Source: JBHELT01 sp046262935 (lineage in GTDB: Bacteria > Actinomycetota > CADDZG01 > JAHWKV01). Taken from it: 18,795 nucleotides of DNA. Position numbers and translations under genes: made by a program. Shown piece after piece: positions 7,279 to 14,584 of this stretch. The stretch lies in contig JBHELT010000042.1 in assembly GCA_046262935.1 (NCBI GenBank), forward strand, positions 1 to 18,795, given 5' to 3'. Under the pieces are notes generated by a model. That model searched no databases and had not been told where the DNA came from. It saw nothing but the letters and a program-made list of their open reading frames with translations. Numbering within the stretch: position 1 is the first letter of the stretch; every line of letters begins with the position of its first letter.

Positions 7279-8061
7279 ATGGATCTTGGTTTAGAGGGTG
7301 CGAAGGCTGCAGTATCGGGAGCCAGTCAGGGCCGTGGTTACGCTATCGCCCTGGCGCTGTCGGCGGAGGGGGCAGACGTTGCGATCTGTTCGCGGCGCGA
7401 AGACGCGGTTGCGAAGGCTGCCTCCACGATCGAGGTTCAGACGAACCGCTCGGTAGTGCCGATCACAGCAGACGTCTCCACGGTCGAAGGCTGCACGCGG
7501 TTCATCGAACAGGCGGCCGATGAACTGGGTGGTTTGCGCATCCTCGTTTGCAACTCGGGGGGCCCACCGCCCGGCATGCCCGACTCATTCGATGATCGTG
7601 TTTGGCAGGAGTCCATCGAACTCGTCTTCATGTCTGTGGTTCGCATGACACGCGCTGCTTTACCGCATCTGATCGACAATACCTGGTCGCGGATCTTGTC
7701 GATCACTTCCTCATTCGTCAAGCAACCTTCTGCGTATATGGCTTTGTCAACGAGTTCTCGGGCAGCGGTGACCGGTTATCTCAAATCGTTGTCACTTGCA
7801 TACGCTGCGCGTGGTCTGACCGTCAACACCATCGTGCCGGGGCAGTTGCTCACCGAACGGTTGCGATCGCTGTCCGGAGCTCCTTCCGATGCCGATGCAC
7901 ATCATGGGGTGTTCGCATCGATCGTCGAAGCCATCCCCGTTGGCCGTCTCGGCGACCCGAACGAGTTGGGTGCGGTAGCGGCATTCTTATGTTCGAGCAA
8001 GGCGTCGTTCGTTGATGGTGTGGATCTCAGGGTCGATGGAGGACACATACGGTCGATATGA
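7279..8061 (+). CDS. Short-chain dehydrogenase/reductase, atypical FabG-like subgroup
   Basis: A 260-residue Rossmann-fold protein of the SDR superfamily. The nucleotide-binding loop is SGASQGRGYAIA (from residue 13), followed by ICSRRE (the arginines suggest NADP(H) preference), ADVS, and NSGGPPPG in place of the usual NAG motif. The C-terminus has VNTIVPGQLLTERL, GRLGDPNELGAVAAFLCS and VDGG, as in FabG-like SDRs. The active-site stretch is not canonical: Y153 is followed four residues later by S157, not lysine, and the context ..SSFVKQPSAYMALS.. matches the FabG-like subgroup known to lack a perfect catalytic tetrad (cd05344 type). It may have another catalytic set-up or act as a binder. 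It lies 30 bases after the unknown gene on the same strand, so joint transcription is likely but a shared function is not shown. Confidence 0.92.
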   Translation: MDLGLEGAKAAVSGASQGRGYAIALALSAEGADVAICSRREDAVAKAASTIEVQTNRSVVPITADVSTVEGCTRFIEQAADELGGLRILVCNSGGPPPGMPDSFDDRVWQESIELVFMSVVRMTRAALPHLIDNTWSRILSITSSFVKQPSAYMALSTSSRAAVTGYLKSLSLAYAARGLTVNTIVPGQLLTERLRSLSGAPSDADAHHGVFASIVEAIPVGRLGDPNELGAVAAFLCSSKASFVDGVDLRVDGGHIRSI

Positions 8062-8076
8062 CCGCGTTGCGGCGAG

Positions 8077-8502
8077 CTATCGAAGCAGAGGAACTCTGCC
8101 TATGGTGTCGAGCTCGAACCACACTTTCATACCGTGCCCTTGAACGAGTCCCCATCTGGCCGACAAACGATCGAGCAAGGAAAGCCCCCAACCGCCCGGT
8201 TCTTCCAGAGCTATGTCACGCGCGGCTGGGCTGAATCCGGGACCGGGGTCGATGACTTCACATCTGATAACTGTCGGCTCGATGTTCAGGTGAACCGTGA
8301 TGTGTGCATCTGCAGGGGGAGCCGAGTACTTGAAGCTGTTCGTGACAAGTTCGCTGATCAACAATTTGACGTCGTTCAATATGTCCACATCCATCATGTC
8401 CGAGAACTTCTCCACCTCCAGCCTCGCGGCTTTGGGTGCGTTTTCAGAGATGGGTAGATCGAACGTAAATCCAAGGGCCTGATCCGCATATTTGTCCATC
8501 AT
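8077..8502 (-). CDS. RsbW-like anti-sigma/serine kinase, HATPase_c_2 domain
   Basis: A single GHKL ATPase domain of 141 residues, as in RsbW/SpoIIAB-like serine kinases, which hold a sigma factor or phosphorylate STAS proteins. Visible: N-box LLISELVTNSFKYS, G1 box VIDPGPGFS, and G2 box GGWGLSLLDRLSARWG; together these form the ATP pocket. The start is set at the ATGATG (8500-8502), with GAGG upstream at a rather long distance. A TTG at 8565 would add 21 residues with no better site. It lies 84 bases downstream of the lipoprotein gene on the same strand. No sigma factor or STAS protein is adjacent. The GAF-SpoIIE phosphatase in this window is a possible opponent in the same switch, but this is inference. 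Confidence 0.88.
   Translation of the reverse strand: MMDKYADQALGFTFDLPISENAPKAARLEVEKFSDMMDVDILNDVKLLISELVTNSFKYSAPPADAHITVHLNIEPTVIRCEVIDPGPGFSPAARDIALEEPGGWGLSLLDRLSARWGLVQGHGMKVWFELDTIGRVPLLR
8085..8099. terminator. Possible hairpin at the end of two convergent genes
   Basis: GCAGAG, GAA and CTCTGC form a perfect six-base stem with a three-base loop, 23 bases after the SDR stop and inside the last codons of the RsbW-like gene. There is no T-run on either side, so it is not a typical intrinsic terminator, but it is the only hairpin I see between these convergent genes. Confidence 0.25.
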
Positions 8503-8586
8503 CCGATCGCCTGCCTCGATCGTGAACCGCTTATTAGTAAGCGTCCCCCCGATACCGGATAACAAACCGCTTTTGTTTCCTCGAGA

Positions 8587-9363
8587 TCAGGTGACCGTTA
8601 CAACTAGTCGGTCTGCTACGAGAGGCCGGAACGGTACGTGGCCCCCGTCACCAACTACGACGTAGATCAAATGTTCACCGGGATTCAAGCCTTTGATGTC
8701 GATGGTCGTGTCGGTGGTATGGATGATGCCGTTGGTCGCTTCGATGGCTTTAGCGTATCCAGGCAGTTGTAAGTCGATCAGTACGTGCAGGTGTCCAGAC
8801 TTTGGCGCCTGGCCCTGGGGGGACTTTACCAATGTCATTCCCGTGACCGCGACCGTGATCCGAAGAGTCTGTCCGGCAACGATGCTGGCCGGGCCGGCCA
8901 CTTTGATGCTCGGACCGTTCGTGGTCAATCTGATGGTATCTATCGCATCGGTGATGCGTGTGTGTGCTCCATCTCCGAAGACCACGGTGAGGGTGTGAAC
9001 ACCGATGCTGAGGCCAGTGATCACCATCGGGTCGTCGGTTGTGTGCAGGATGTCATTCGACTTCGGGATCACAGCTCCTACGGGAACCGCGTCGCGGTCG
9101 ATGAAAACATGAAAGTGTCCGGAAGCCCCCGATGTGTCACCGTCGGCCTTAGCTAACCGCACGCCGGCGTGCTCGACACCGAGTTCAACGGTATTGCCGG
9201 CGATCGAGTCGCCCGGTGCCGGAGATGTGATGTGAAGGTACGGCTTCGGCGCGGGTGATGGTGACGACGCCCCCGTGTCGGCGGTCGTCTTGTCTAGGCT
9301 CGCTTTATTGCAGCCAATCATGGCTACCAGGGCGACCAACATGAAAATAGTTGACTTCTTCAT
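8587..9363 (-). CDS. Secreted lipoprotein with two tandem DUF4399-like domains
   Basis: A 258-residue exported protein. The start at ATG 9363 has a strong ribosome binding site (GGAGG, six bases away) and gives a lipoprotein signal: KK, a hydrophobic stretch, then AMIGC with C18 as the likely lipidated cysteine. The -3 methionine is unusual in a lipobox. A Pro/Ser-rich linker (31-41) follows. Then come two homologous units, ~42-145 and ~148-258, each with GHxHVxID (first at 82-89), then ILHTTD or IIHTTD, then GxHTLxVVxGDGxH or a close variant. This pattern matches DUF4399, a beta-sandwich family often found alone; here it is doubled. The conserved histidines and aspartates may bind metal, which is inference. 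It is divergent from the NlpC/P60 gene and upstream of the RsbW-like gene. Confidence 0.88.
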   Translation of the reverse strand: MKKSTIFMLVALVAMIGCNKASLDKTTADTGASSPSPAPKPYLHITSPAPGDSIAGNTVELGVEHAGVRLAKADGDTSGASGHFHVFIDRDAVPVGAVIPKSNDILHTTDDPMVITGLSIGVHTLTVVFGDGAHTRITDAIDTIRLTTNGPSIKVAGPASIVAGQTLRITVAVTGMTLVKSPQGQAPKSGHLHVLIDLQLPGYAKAIEATNGIIHTTDTTIDIKGLNPGEHLIYVVVGDGGHVPFRPLVADRLVVTVT

Positions 9364-9520
9364 AGATAACCTCCGGATGCGAGCGAAGATGCAGTATCTA
9401 CCCCGGGCGCGGCCGAGCACACCTGTCAACCCCGATCAAGGATCCAGAAGGCGGGCTCCAGGCGAGCAATCAACCTGGGGTGGTGGAGCAACCGCCCGAC
9501 ATCGGTTAGCATCGAGTCAC
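9364..9520. promoter_or_regulatory. Divergent intergenic region, lipoprotein/NlpC-P60
   Basis: These 157 bases must carry promoters for both divergent envelope genes. On the plus strand TAGCAT at 9507-9512 lies eight bases before the NlpC/P60 ATG, which lacks a ribosome binding site, so a leaderless or near-leaderless mRNA is possible; the matching -35 is weak. On the minus strand there is a perfect TTGACA (9429-9424), but no -10 at the right distance. Only the ribosome binding site of the lipoprotein is convincing. Confidence 0.3.
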
Positions 9521-10522
9521 ATGACGACCAGAAAAACGCTGGCCGCTATCTGCATGGCGTGTTCCGTGCTCACGCTCATCCCAGGCGCAACCGCTCAAGC
9601 TTTACCGGCGCGTGCCTCGGTGCAGGCAGAGCACGACAGGCTCGCTGGAGAGATCGCGACCTTAGATGAGGAATACAACCTGGCGGTGATCCAGCTTTCG
9701 AAGGTTGAGAGCCAGATCCGTAACTCCGCTTCGCAGAAGGCCCAGGCCGACGCACGCGTTGCGAGCCTTAGGAAGGTCACATCTCTGCGCGCCGCCGCCG
9801 TTTACCGGGCCGGCGTGCCTGACATGCTGGTCGTGCTTCTTTCGTCCAATGATCCGGCCGACGCTCAGCGAAGATTCACAGTTCTTAGTCATATCGGTGA
9901 TTGGGAATCGGGACTCGTTGATTCGCTTCGGATAGCAGGCCAGAGCGCTTCGCATGCGTCCGAGGATCTTCGTTCCGAACTCGACCGAGCCCGCAGCCTG
10001 AAGACTGCGCTGGCTGCTCATCGTGCTCAGCTCGAAACGAGAGTGCAAGCCGAACAGGCTTTGCTGAATCAGATCATCGCCGCTGAAGATGCAGCAGCGC
10101 GATCGAAACGCGCGGCTGCATCTGCGAGGCGAGTTGCTGCGCGCAGCTTTCCGACCAATCTTCCCGCTTCGGGTAACGCTCGTATCGCGGTACAGACCGC
10201 TTACGATCAGATCGGCAAACCCTACCGCTGGGGTGCGGCGGGTCCTAGCTCGTTCGATTGCTCGGGACTGATGCTTTATTCGTGGGGCAAGGCGGGAGTT
10301 TCGCTTCCACATTCCAGTCGTGAGCAATTCGCCGTTACCAAGCACGTGTCGCGTGATGCATTACAGCCTGGGGACCTGGTTTTCTTCGGATCGCCGATCC
10401 ATCACGTTGGGATGTATGTCGGGAACGGCAACATGGTGCATGCTCCGGAAACCGGCGAGACGGTGCAGATAGATTCAATGGAGCGCAGAGATTACGTTGG
10501 AGCAGGCAGGCCGGGGGTCTAG
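9521..10522 (+). CDS. Secreted coiled-coil NlpC/P60 peptidoglycan endopeptidase
   Basis: A 333-residue exported cell-wall hydrolase, like actinobacterial RipA-type proteins that cut peptide stems of peptidoglycan. ATG 9521 gives a Sec signal peptide (TTRKTL, hydrophobic core, likely cut after ATAQA or nearby). An upstream in-frame extension from 9275 would bury this signal, so I reject it. Residues ~30-220 are a long Ala/Glu/Arg-rich coiled coil. The NlpC/P60 domain is C-terminal (~225-333): YDQIGKPYRWGAAGPSSFDCSGL with catalytic C247, then HHVGMYVG with H295, and MVHAP with H307 as the third residue. The coiled coil may hold the enzyme inactive or recruit it to division complexes. The TAG stop overlaps the stop of the convergent peptidase gene. 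Confidence 0.95.
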   Translation: MTTRKTLAAICMACSVLTLIPGATAQALPARASVQAEHDRLAGEIATLDEEYNLAVIQLSKVESQIRNSASQKAQADARVASLRKVTSLRAAAVYRAGVPDMLVVLLSSNDPADAQRRFTVLSHIGDWESGLVDSLRIAGQSASHASEDLRSELDRARSLKTALAAHRAQLETRVQAEQALLNQIIAAEDAAARSKRAAASARRVAARSFPTNLPASGNARIAVQTAYDQIGKPYRWGAAGPSSFDCSGLMLYSWGKAGVSLPHSSREQFAVTKHVSRDALQPGDLVFFGSPIHHVGMYVGNGNMVHAPETGETVQIDSMERRDYVGAGRPGV

Positions 10523-12498
10523 TTCTTCAAGAACCTGTCGAACCATTCGATCACGATCTCGAAACGCTGAACCCGGTGCAGGGGGGCCCCCGAACGCGAA
10601 AGCTCGTGGCTCTCTCCTGGGAAGCGAACGAACTCCACTTCTTTGCCCAATGACTTGAGTGCCATGAACAGCTGTTCGCCCTGTTCGATGGGGCAACGCA
10701 GGTCCTGCTCCGAGTGCATGATCAATACCGGGGTCTTGATGTTCTTAACGTAAGTGATGGGTGACACGCGCAGGTATTCCTGGGGGTCGTCAAGGTACGA
10801 AGGTCCGAGTTCTTTTCCGAAGTACGTGGCAACGTCGGACGCGTGGGCCATGGTCAACATGTTATTGACAGCGCGCTCCGAGATGGCTGCTTTGAAGCGA
10901 TCGTTGTGGGAGATTATCCACGACGTCATGTAACCCCCGTACGAACCTCCCATGACCCCGAGTCTGCCTGCGTCGATGAAGGAGAAACGCGAAACCGCTT
11001 CGTCTACGACCGCCATCAAGTCGTCGTAGTCGCATGCTCCCCAACCTGTTCCGGGGTCTTTCGTCTTGGGGCCCTTGATGGCCCGGCCCCAAGCTTCGGA
11101 GTAACCCGAAGAACCACGCGGGTTGGCATAGATCACAACGTATCCGGCCCCAGCGTACGCGTGGAACTCATCGAAGAACTTGTTGGAGTACTGTGTGAAA
11201 GGTCCGCCGTGAATATTCAATAGCGCGGGGTAGCGTTCACCTTCTTTGAAACCCGCCGGGCGAACGATCCAGGCTTCCACCTCGGTTCCATCTGACGACT
11301 TCGCTATGAAACGTTCCGGTTGGCTCAGTTCAACATCGGAAAATGTTTCTTCATCGACTCCTAGCAGAGGCTGGGGATCTGTCAGCGGGAGGTCGGTGAG
11401 TTTTGCAACGTGAACGTCCGATAGATGGGTCGGAGTTGATCTCGTAAAGACGATGTTGCCTCCCGCTATATCGAACCCGGTGACCCCTCCTGTGCCTCCG
11501 ATAACTAGTTCCGGCGCAACACCATTCGATGGATCGGTGCGGTAAAGGTGCACATTGCCTGAATCTTCAGCGGCGAACCAGATCTTTGAATCGAACCAGA
11601 CTGGCTCCCGAAGCGCTGGAAAAGGCTCGGCTTGCAGGTCGAGTTCGTGCGTAAGGATCGAGGTGTTCCTGGAGTTGGGATCGATGATGCCGATGCGTGA
11701 ATGCCACGGTCCTTCCACGGGGTCGGGCGTCCAGGTGAAAGCGATCTTGCCGTCAGGTCCCCATGAAGCAGACGAGTAAGAAGAGTCGGTGTCGGTGATC
11801 CTTTCCGGTTCACCACCTTGTGAGCCGATCACGAAGATGTCGGAGAAAAGATCGCGATCCCATGTGTCGTGGCGCCCCGAACAGAATGCGATGCGGTCGC
11901 CGTCGGGCGACCATGAGAGGCCACCGACAGAGAATTCACCTTTGGTCAACTGCGTCGGCTCTTCGTTGGATCCGTCGGTGTTGATGACGAACAACTGCGT
12001 TGGCCGATCGATGGTCCATCCGACATTGTCGAGCCTGAAGAACGTGCGGGTTATGCGTCGCGGAGACTGATCCTTCTCCTTCTTCTTCGCGTAACGTTCT
12101 TCGTCACGGCTCCTCGCCACGAAAGCGATGCGCGACCCATCGGGCGACCAAGCGATATCGTCGAAATCTTCTTCAAGGTGAAGCAGTTCACGGGCTTCGC
12201 CCCCAGCGGTCGAAATGACCATCAGTTCGGATCCTTCATCTGAGTGATGGGCGACATATGCGAGCCAGGAGCCGTCGGGCGACCAGCGTGGTTTGCTTTC
12301 CTTGTGCTTTCCGGAAGTGAAAGGCAGGGCCGAGTCGGCGACCGCGCTTACGTCTGCCATCCAGATCTGTGGGCGGTACTCGTTTTCCTCTTGATCGATT
12401 GAAACAACGACATATGCGAAACGATTTCCATCGGGAGAAAGGCGCGGGTCTGAGGCCCAACGGAATCGATAAACATCTTCTGGAACCAGCCCGCGCAT
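10519..12498 (-). CDS. S9-family prolyl oligopeptidase-like serine peptidase
   Basis: A 659-residue peptidase of the acylaminoacyl-peptidase/DPP-IV-like S9 group, which trims short peptides. The N-terminal ~1-390 is a beta-propeller with PD40-type repeats (RWSPDGSWLAYV, AWSPDGSRIAFV, SWSPDGDRIAF). The C-terminal alpha/beta-hydrolase domain has NIHGGPFTQY, nucleophile S519 in GGSYGGY, D599 in SEQDLRCP, and H631 in PGESHELS. There is no signal peptide, so it is cytoplasmic. It starts 29 bases after the FAD-oxidase stop on the same strand, so the two are probably one operon. The gap contains an AT-rich hairpin whose loop carries AAAAGG. Length and active-site spacing are normal. Confidence 0.96.
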   Translation of the reverse strand: MRGLVPEDVYRFRWASDPRLSPDGNRFAYVVVSIDQEENEYRPQIWMADVSAVADSALPFTSGKHKESKPRWSPDGSWLAYVAHHSDEGSELMVISTAGGEARELLHLEEDFDDIAWSPDGSRIAFVARSRDEERYAKKKEKDQSPRRITRTFFRLDNVGWTIDRPTQLFVINTDGSNEEPTQLTKGEFSVGGLSWSPDGDRIAFCSGRHDTWDRDLFSDIFVIGSQGGEPERITDTDSSYSSASWGPDGKIAFTWTPDPVEGPWHSRIGIIDPNSRNTSILTHELDLQAEPFPALREPVWFDSKIWFAAEDSGNVHLYRTDPSNGVAPELVIGGTGGVTGFDIAGGNIVFTRSTPTHLSDVHVAKLTDLPLTDPQPLLGVDEETFSDVELSQPERFIAKSSDGTEVEAWIVRPAGFKEGERYPALLNIHGGPFTQYSNKFFDEFHAYAGAGYVVIYANPRGSSGYSEAWGRAIKGPKTKDPGTGWGACDYDDLMAVVDEAVSRFSFIDAGRLGVMGGSYGGYMTSWIISHNDRFKAAISERAVNNMLTMAHASDVATYFGKELGPSYLDDPQEYLRVSPITYVKNIKTPVLIMHSEQDLRCPIEQGEQLFMALKSLGKEVEFVRFPGESHELSRSGAPLHRVQRFEIVIEWFDRFLKN

Positions 12499-12505
12499 GA
12501 GGTGA

Positions 12506-12524
12506 AATATACCTTTTCTATATT
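12506..12524. promoter_or_regulatory. AT-rich hairpin ahead of the S9 peptidase gene
   Basis: AATATA and TATATT form a six-base inverted repeat around a seven-base loop. On the minus strand the loop reads GAAAAGG, the only purine-rich motif ahead of the peptidase ATG at 12498. It may hide or present a ribosome binding site, or be an AT-rich promoter element between the two genes. Low certainty. Confidence 0.28.
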
Positions 12525-12527
12525 CGG

Positions 12528-13955
12528 TCAGACTTCGAGCCAGCCGGGCAGATCGTCCATGAACGCACCGTCGGCACGTGCGGTTGTCGATGGGATCACC
12601 TTGCCTGGGTTCATCAGACCCCTCGGATCGAACACCTTTTTGATCGCCGAAAGCAGTGCAAGTTCCACCGACGATCTTTCATTGACCAGGAATCCCCGCT
12701 TGATGGTCCCAACCCCGTGCTCGGCCGAGACCGTTCCGCCGAGTTCGATCGCTCGATCGAAGATGGCTGCCGCGGTATCACTGACGCGACGCAAAGTAGC
12801 GGGCTCCCGGTCGGGGAAGAGAAGGCTCGGATGAAGATTGCCGTCACCTGCATGTCCGAATAGGGCGACCGACACGGAGTTCCTCGAAGCGATCTCGTGG
12901 ACAGAGCGCACCATGTCGGAGATCTTGTCGATGGGCACCGCGATGTCCTCGGCGAGCCGATATGCCCTTCGCTCGATGAGCCTGAGGCCAATCGAGCGGC
13001 GAGCCTGCCAAAGAGTGTCTCGGCCACTCTGCGTCTCAGCGATCACAGTGAAGGCCCCGTGTCTTTCGACGATTCTCTTCACTTTGTTCATTTCATCGGC
13101 GACGGCATCTTCGTGATTTCCATCTTGATCGATCAGCAGAAGGCAGGCTGCGTGCGATGGGATGTCATCGGGCAGTAGGTCTTTCACGAACTCCAAACTC
13201 GTGGCATCGATCAACTCGCAAGCGGCTGGAGTGTTCCCCGACGTGAGGATGGCCGAAACTGCAGCCGCAGCCGCATCGACGGAATCGAATGCAGCCAACA
13301 GCGTTGCGCGATGGTTCGGTTGCGGCACCAAGCGCACAGTCACCTCGGTGACTATCCCGAGCGTTCCTTCAGATCCGATGAACAACTGCTGCAAGCGATA
13401 TCCACCCGATCGTTTACGAACGCGTCCTCCCAAACGCAGAACGGTTGCGTCGGCTAGGACCACAACCAGACCGATCACGTATTCGGCCGTCACGCCGTAT
13501 TTCAGGCAACTGGGGCCCCCAGCGTTGGTCGCAACATTGCCGCCGATCGTGCAGATCAGGGTACTTGCCGGATCCGGTGGATACATGAGTCCGTGTTCTG
13601 CGGCTTGAGCTTGGATCGCGGCAGTCATCACTCCGGCCCCCGCCGTTGCAGTTAGTGAAGGAGCATCGATGTGAAGGTCGGTCAATCGCTCGAGGCTGAC
13701 GATCGCGCCCGACTCGGTCGCGACCGCTCCACCTGAAAGTCCTGTGCCTGCGCCACGAGCCGTGATCGAGATCCCTGCGGAAGCCAAGATGCCGACGACC
13801 TCAGCAACGTCCTCCGTCGACGCAGGTCTTATCACCATGCGGGGAAATTTCGTCGCGAACGTTGCGTCGTGACTGTAAGGCTCCATCTGCTCGGCGTCGG
13901 TCAGAACGTGTTCGATGCCAACGACATCGATCAAGGCCCCCGTCACGTCATCCAT
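12528..13955 (-). CDS. FAD-binding oxidase, GlcD/D-lactate dehydrogenase family
   Basis: A 475-residue flavoprotein that oxidises a 2-hydroxy acid such as glycolate or D-lactate to the 2-oxo acid. The N-terminal PCMH-type FAD domain (~35-215) has ITARGAGTGLSGGAV, PPDPASTLICTIGGN, NAGGPSCLKYG and GSEGTLGIVTEV. The C-terminal FAD-linked oxidase domain has FGHAGDGNLHP (metal/substrate histidines), SAEHGVGTIKRGFL, and the closing DPRGLMNPGK. The start is placed at ATG 13955 (MDDVTGALIDVVG), as in relatives; an ATG at 14012 adds 19 residues not typical of the family. Neither has a clear ribosome binding site. GlcE- and GlcF-like subunits are absent here, so it may work alone. Substrate not decided by sequence. 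Confidence 0.94.
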   Translation of the reverse strand: MDDVTGALIDVVGIEHVLTDAEQMEPYSHDATFATKFPRMVIRPASTEDVAEVVGILASAGISITARGAGTGLSGGAVATESGAIVSLERLTDLHIDAPSLTATAGAGVMTAAIQAQAAEHGLMYPPDPASTLICTIGGNVATNAGGPSCLKYGVTAEYVIGLVVVLADATVLRLGGRVRKRSGGYRLQQLFIGSEGTLGIVTEVTVRLVPQPNHRATLLAAFDSVDAAAAAVSAILTSGNTPAACELIDATSLEFVKDLLPDDIPSHAACLLLIDQDGNHEDAVADEMNKVKRIVERHGAFTVIAETQSGRDTLWQARRSIGLRLIERRAYRLAEDIAVPIDKISDMVRSVHEIASRNSVSVALFGHAGDGNLHPSLLFPDREPATLRRVSDTAAAIFDRAIELGGTVSAEHGVGTIKRGFLVNERSSVELALLSAIKKVFDPRGLMNPGKVIPSTTARADGAFMDDLPGWLEV

Positions 13956-14070
13956 GCCGCGATTGTTCCATGCCTTCGCCGACAGGCGTGACGAACGGTC
14001 TTGGGGATGCATCGATGACAGACAAAGACGGGCAACCGCTTCGGCTTCGAGGTGAATTCAAGATTGGAAG

Positions 14071-14119
14071 TGGAGTGTTGTAGGTTAGTTTTCCTGGGTC
14101 GAAACAACACCCCACTCCA
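14071..14119. other. Inverted repeat with two alternative pairings, glcD-like/vapC gap
   Basis: TGGAGTG (14071-14077) can pair with CACTCCA (14113-14119), while the overlapping GTGTTGT (14075-14081) can pair with ACAACAC (14104-14110). Each stem has seven base pairs, and they share GTG. TGGA/TCCA can also stack on the second stem with a five-base bulge. No T-run follows on either strand. It lies in the 230-base gap between the FAD oxidase start and the vapC stop, which otherwise has no convincing gene. Confidence 0.5.
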
Positions 14120-14137
14120 TGCGGACCGGGATCCGCA
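14120..14137. other. Six-base-pair hairpin next to the inverted repeat
   Basis: TGCGGA and TCCGCA form a perfect stem around the six-base loop CCGGGA, starting at the base right after the right arm of the neighbouring repeat. On the minus strand it is 49 bases past the vapC stop, where a terminator or a 5' leader element for the FAD oxidase gene would be expected. There is no U tract. Confidence 0.45.
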
Positions 14138-14185
14138 AGCACAAAGAGACGTTCAGGTGCCCCTACATGTACCCCAACGTAGAAC

Positions 14186-14584
14186 TCAGCGCCTTGCGAG
14201 AACCTCGATTTTGCAGCGAGGCCCCGTAGCCCCACCGATGCGCGAATCTGCCGTGACGAAAAGAGCCAGTTCCTCGGCCAGCGCGACGTAGGCAGCGTCG
14301 TAGGGTGTCAAGTTGCGCCGCAGCGTCCAGACCCGCGAGGCGAACTCGACGTGAGGATAACGAACGAACGGTAACTCTTGCATGTCCCGGATCGCAAGAG
14401 CAGCCCGTCGCTCATCCATATCTCCCGAAGCGACGCGGCGGCGGAAGACGGACAAAACCTCGAGGTCGACTAGATGCGGCATATGCAGCGAAGGGTCTGC
14501 CGAGAGACGCTCCCGGGCTAGGTCGCCGTCTTCGCCGTCGTCACCGAGGGCGTTAGCAAGGACCGAAGCATCGACAACGATCAG
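14186..14584 (-). CDS. vapC: VapC-type PIN-domain toxin ribonuclease
   Basis: A 132-residue PIN-domain RNase, the toxin of a type II VapBC pair. The four acidic metal ligands are visible: D5 in IVVDASV, E42 in VDLEVLSV, D96 in PYDAAYVALAE, and D113 in TADSRI. The first ~34 residues, including D5, are in frame only if translation begins at or before CTG 14582-14584; no ATG, GTG or TTG lies in this frame between the upstream stop and Met35. A start at Met35 (14482) would remove D5 and strand beta-1 and could not give an active PIN domain. The CTG overlaps the antitoxin's TGA as CTGA, so reinitiation after the antitoxin is likely. The full length is typical of VapC. Confidence 0.9.
   Translation of the reverse strand: MIVVDASVLANALGDDGEDGDLARERLSADPSLHMPHLVDLEVLSVFRRRVASGDMDERRAALAIRDMQELPFVRYPHVEFASRVWTLRRNLTPYDAAYVALAEELALFVTADSRIGGATGPRCKIEVLARR

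Noticed and set aside
9393..9429. Perfect TTGACA on the minus strand before the lipoprotein gene as a -35 box
   Set aside because: The nearest -10-like sequence (TAGATA, 9400-9395) is 23 bases away, too far for a normal promoter.
9275..9520. N-terminal extension of the NlpC/P60 protein by 82 residues
   Set aside because: It would place the signal peptide inside the protein and overlap the lipoprotein gene; ATG 9521 gives a normal exported protein.
13956..14235. Minus-strand reading frame over the oxidase/vapC gap as a small gene
   Set aside because: It overlaps vapC's end and the oxidase start, shows no domain, and includes the hairpin region.
14186..14482. VapC starting at the ATG of Met35
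   Set aside because: It would lack the first catalytic aspartate and the first beta-strand of the PIN fold, although the codons for them are present upstream.
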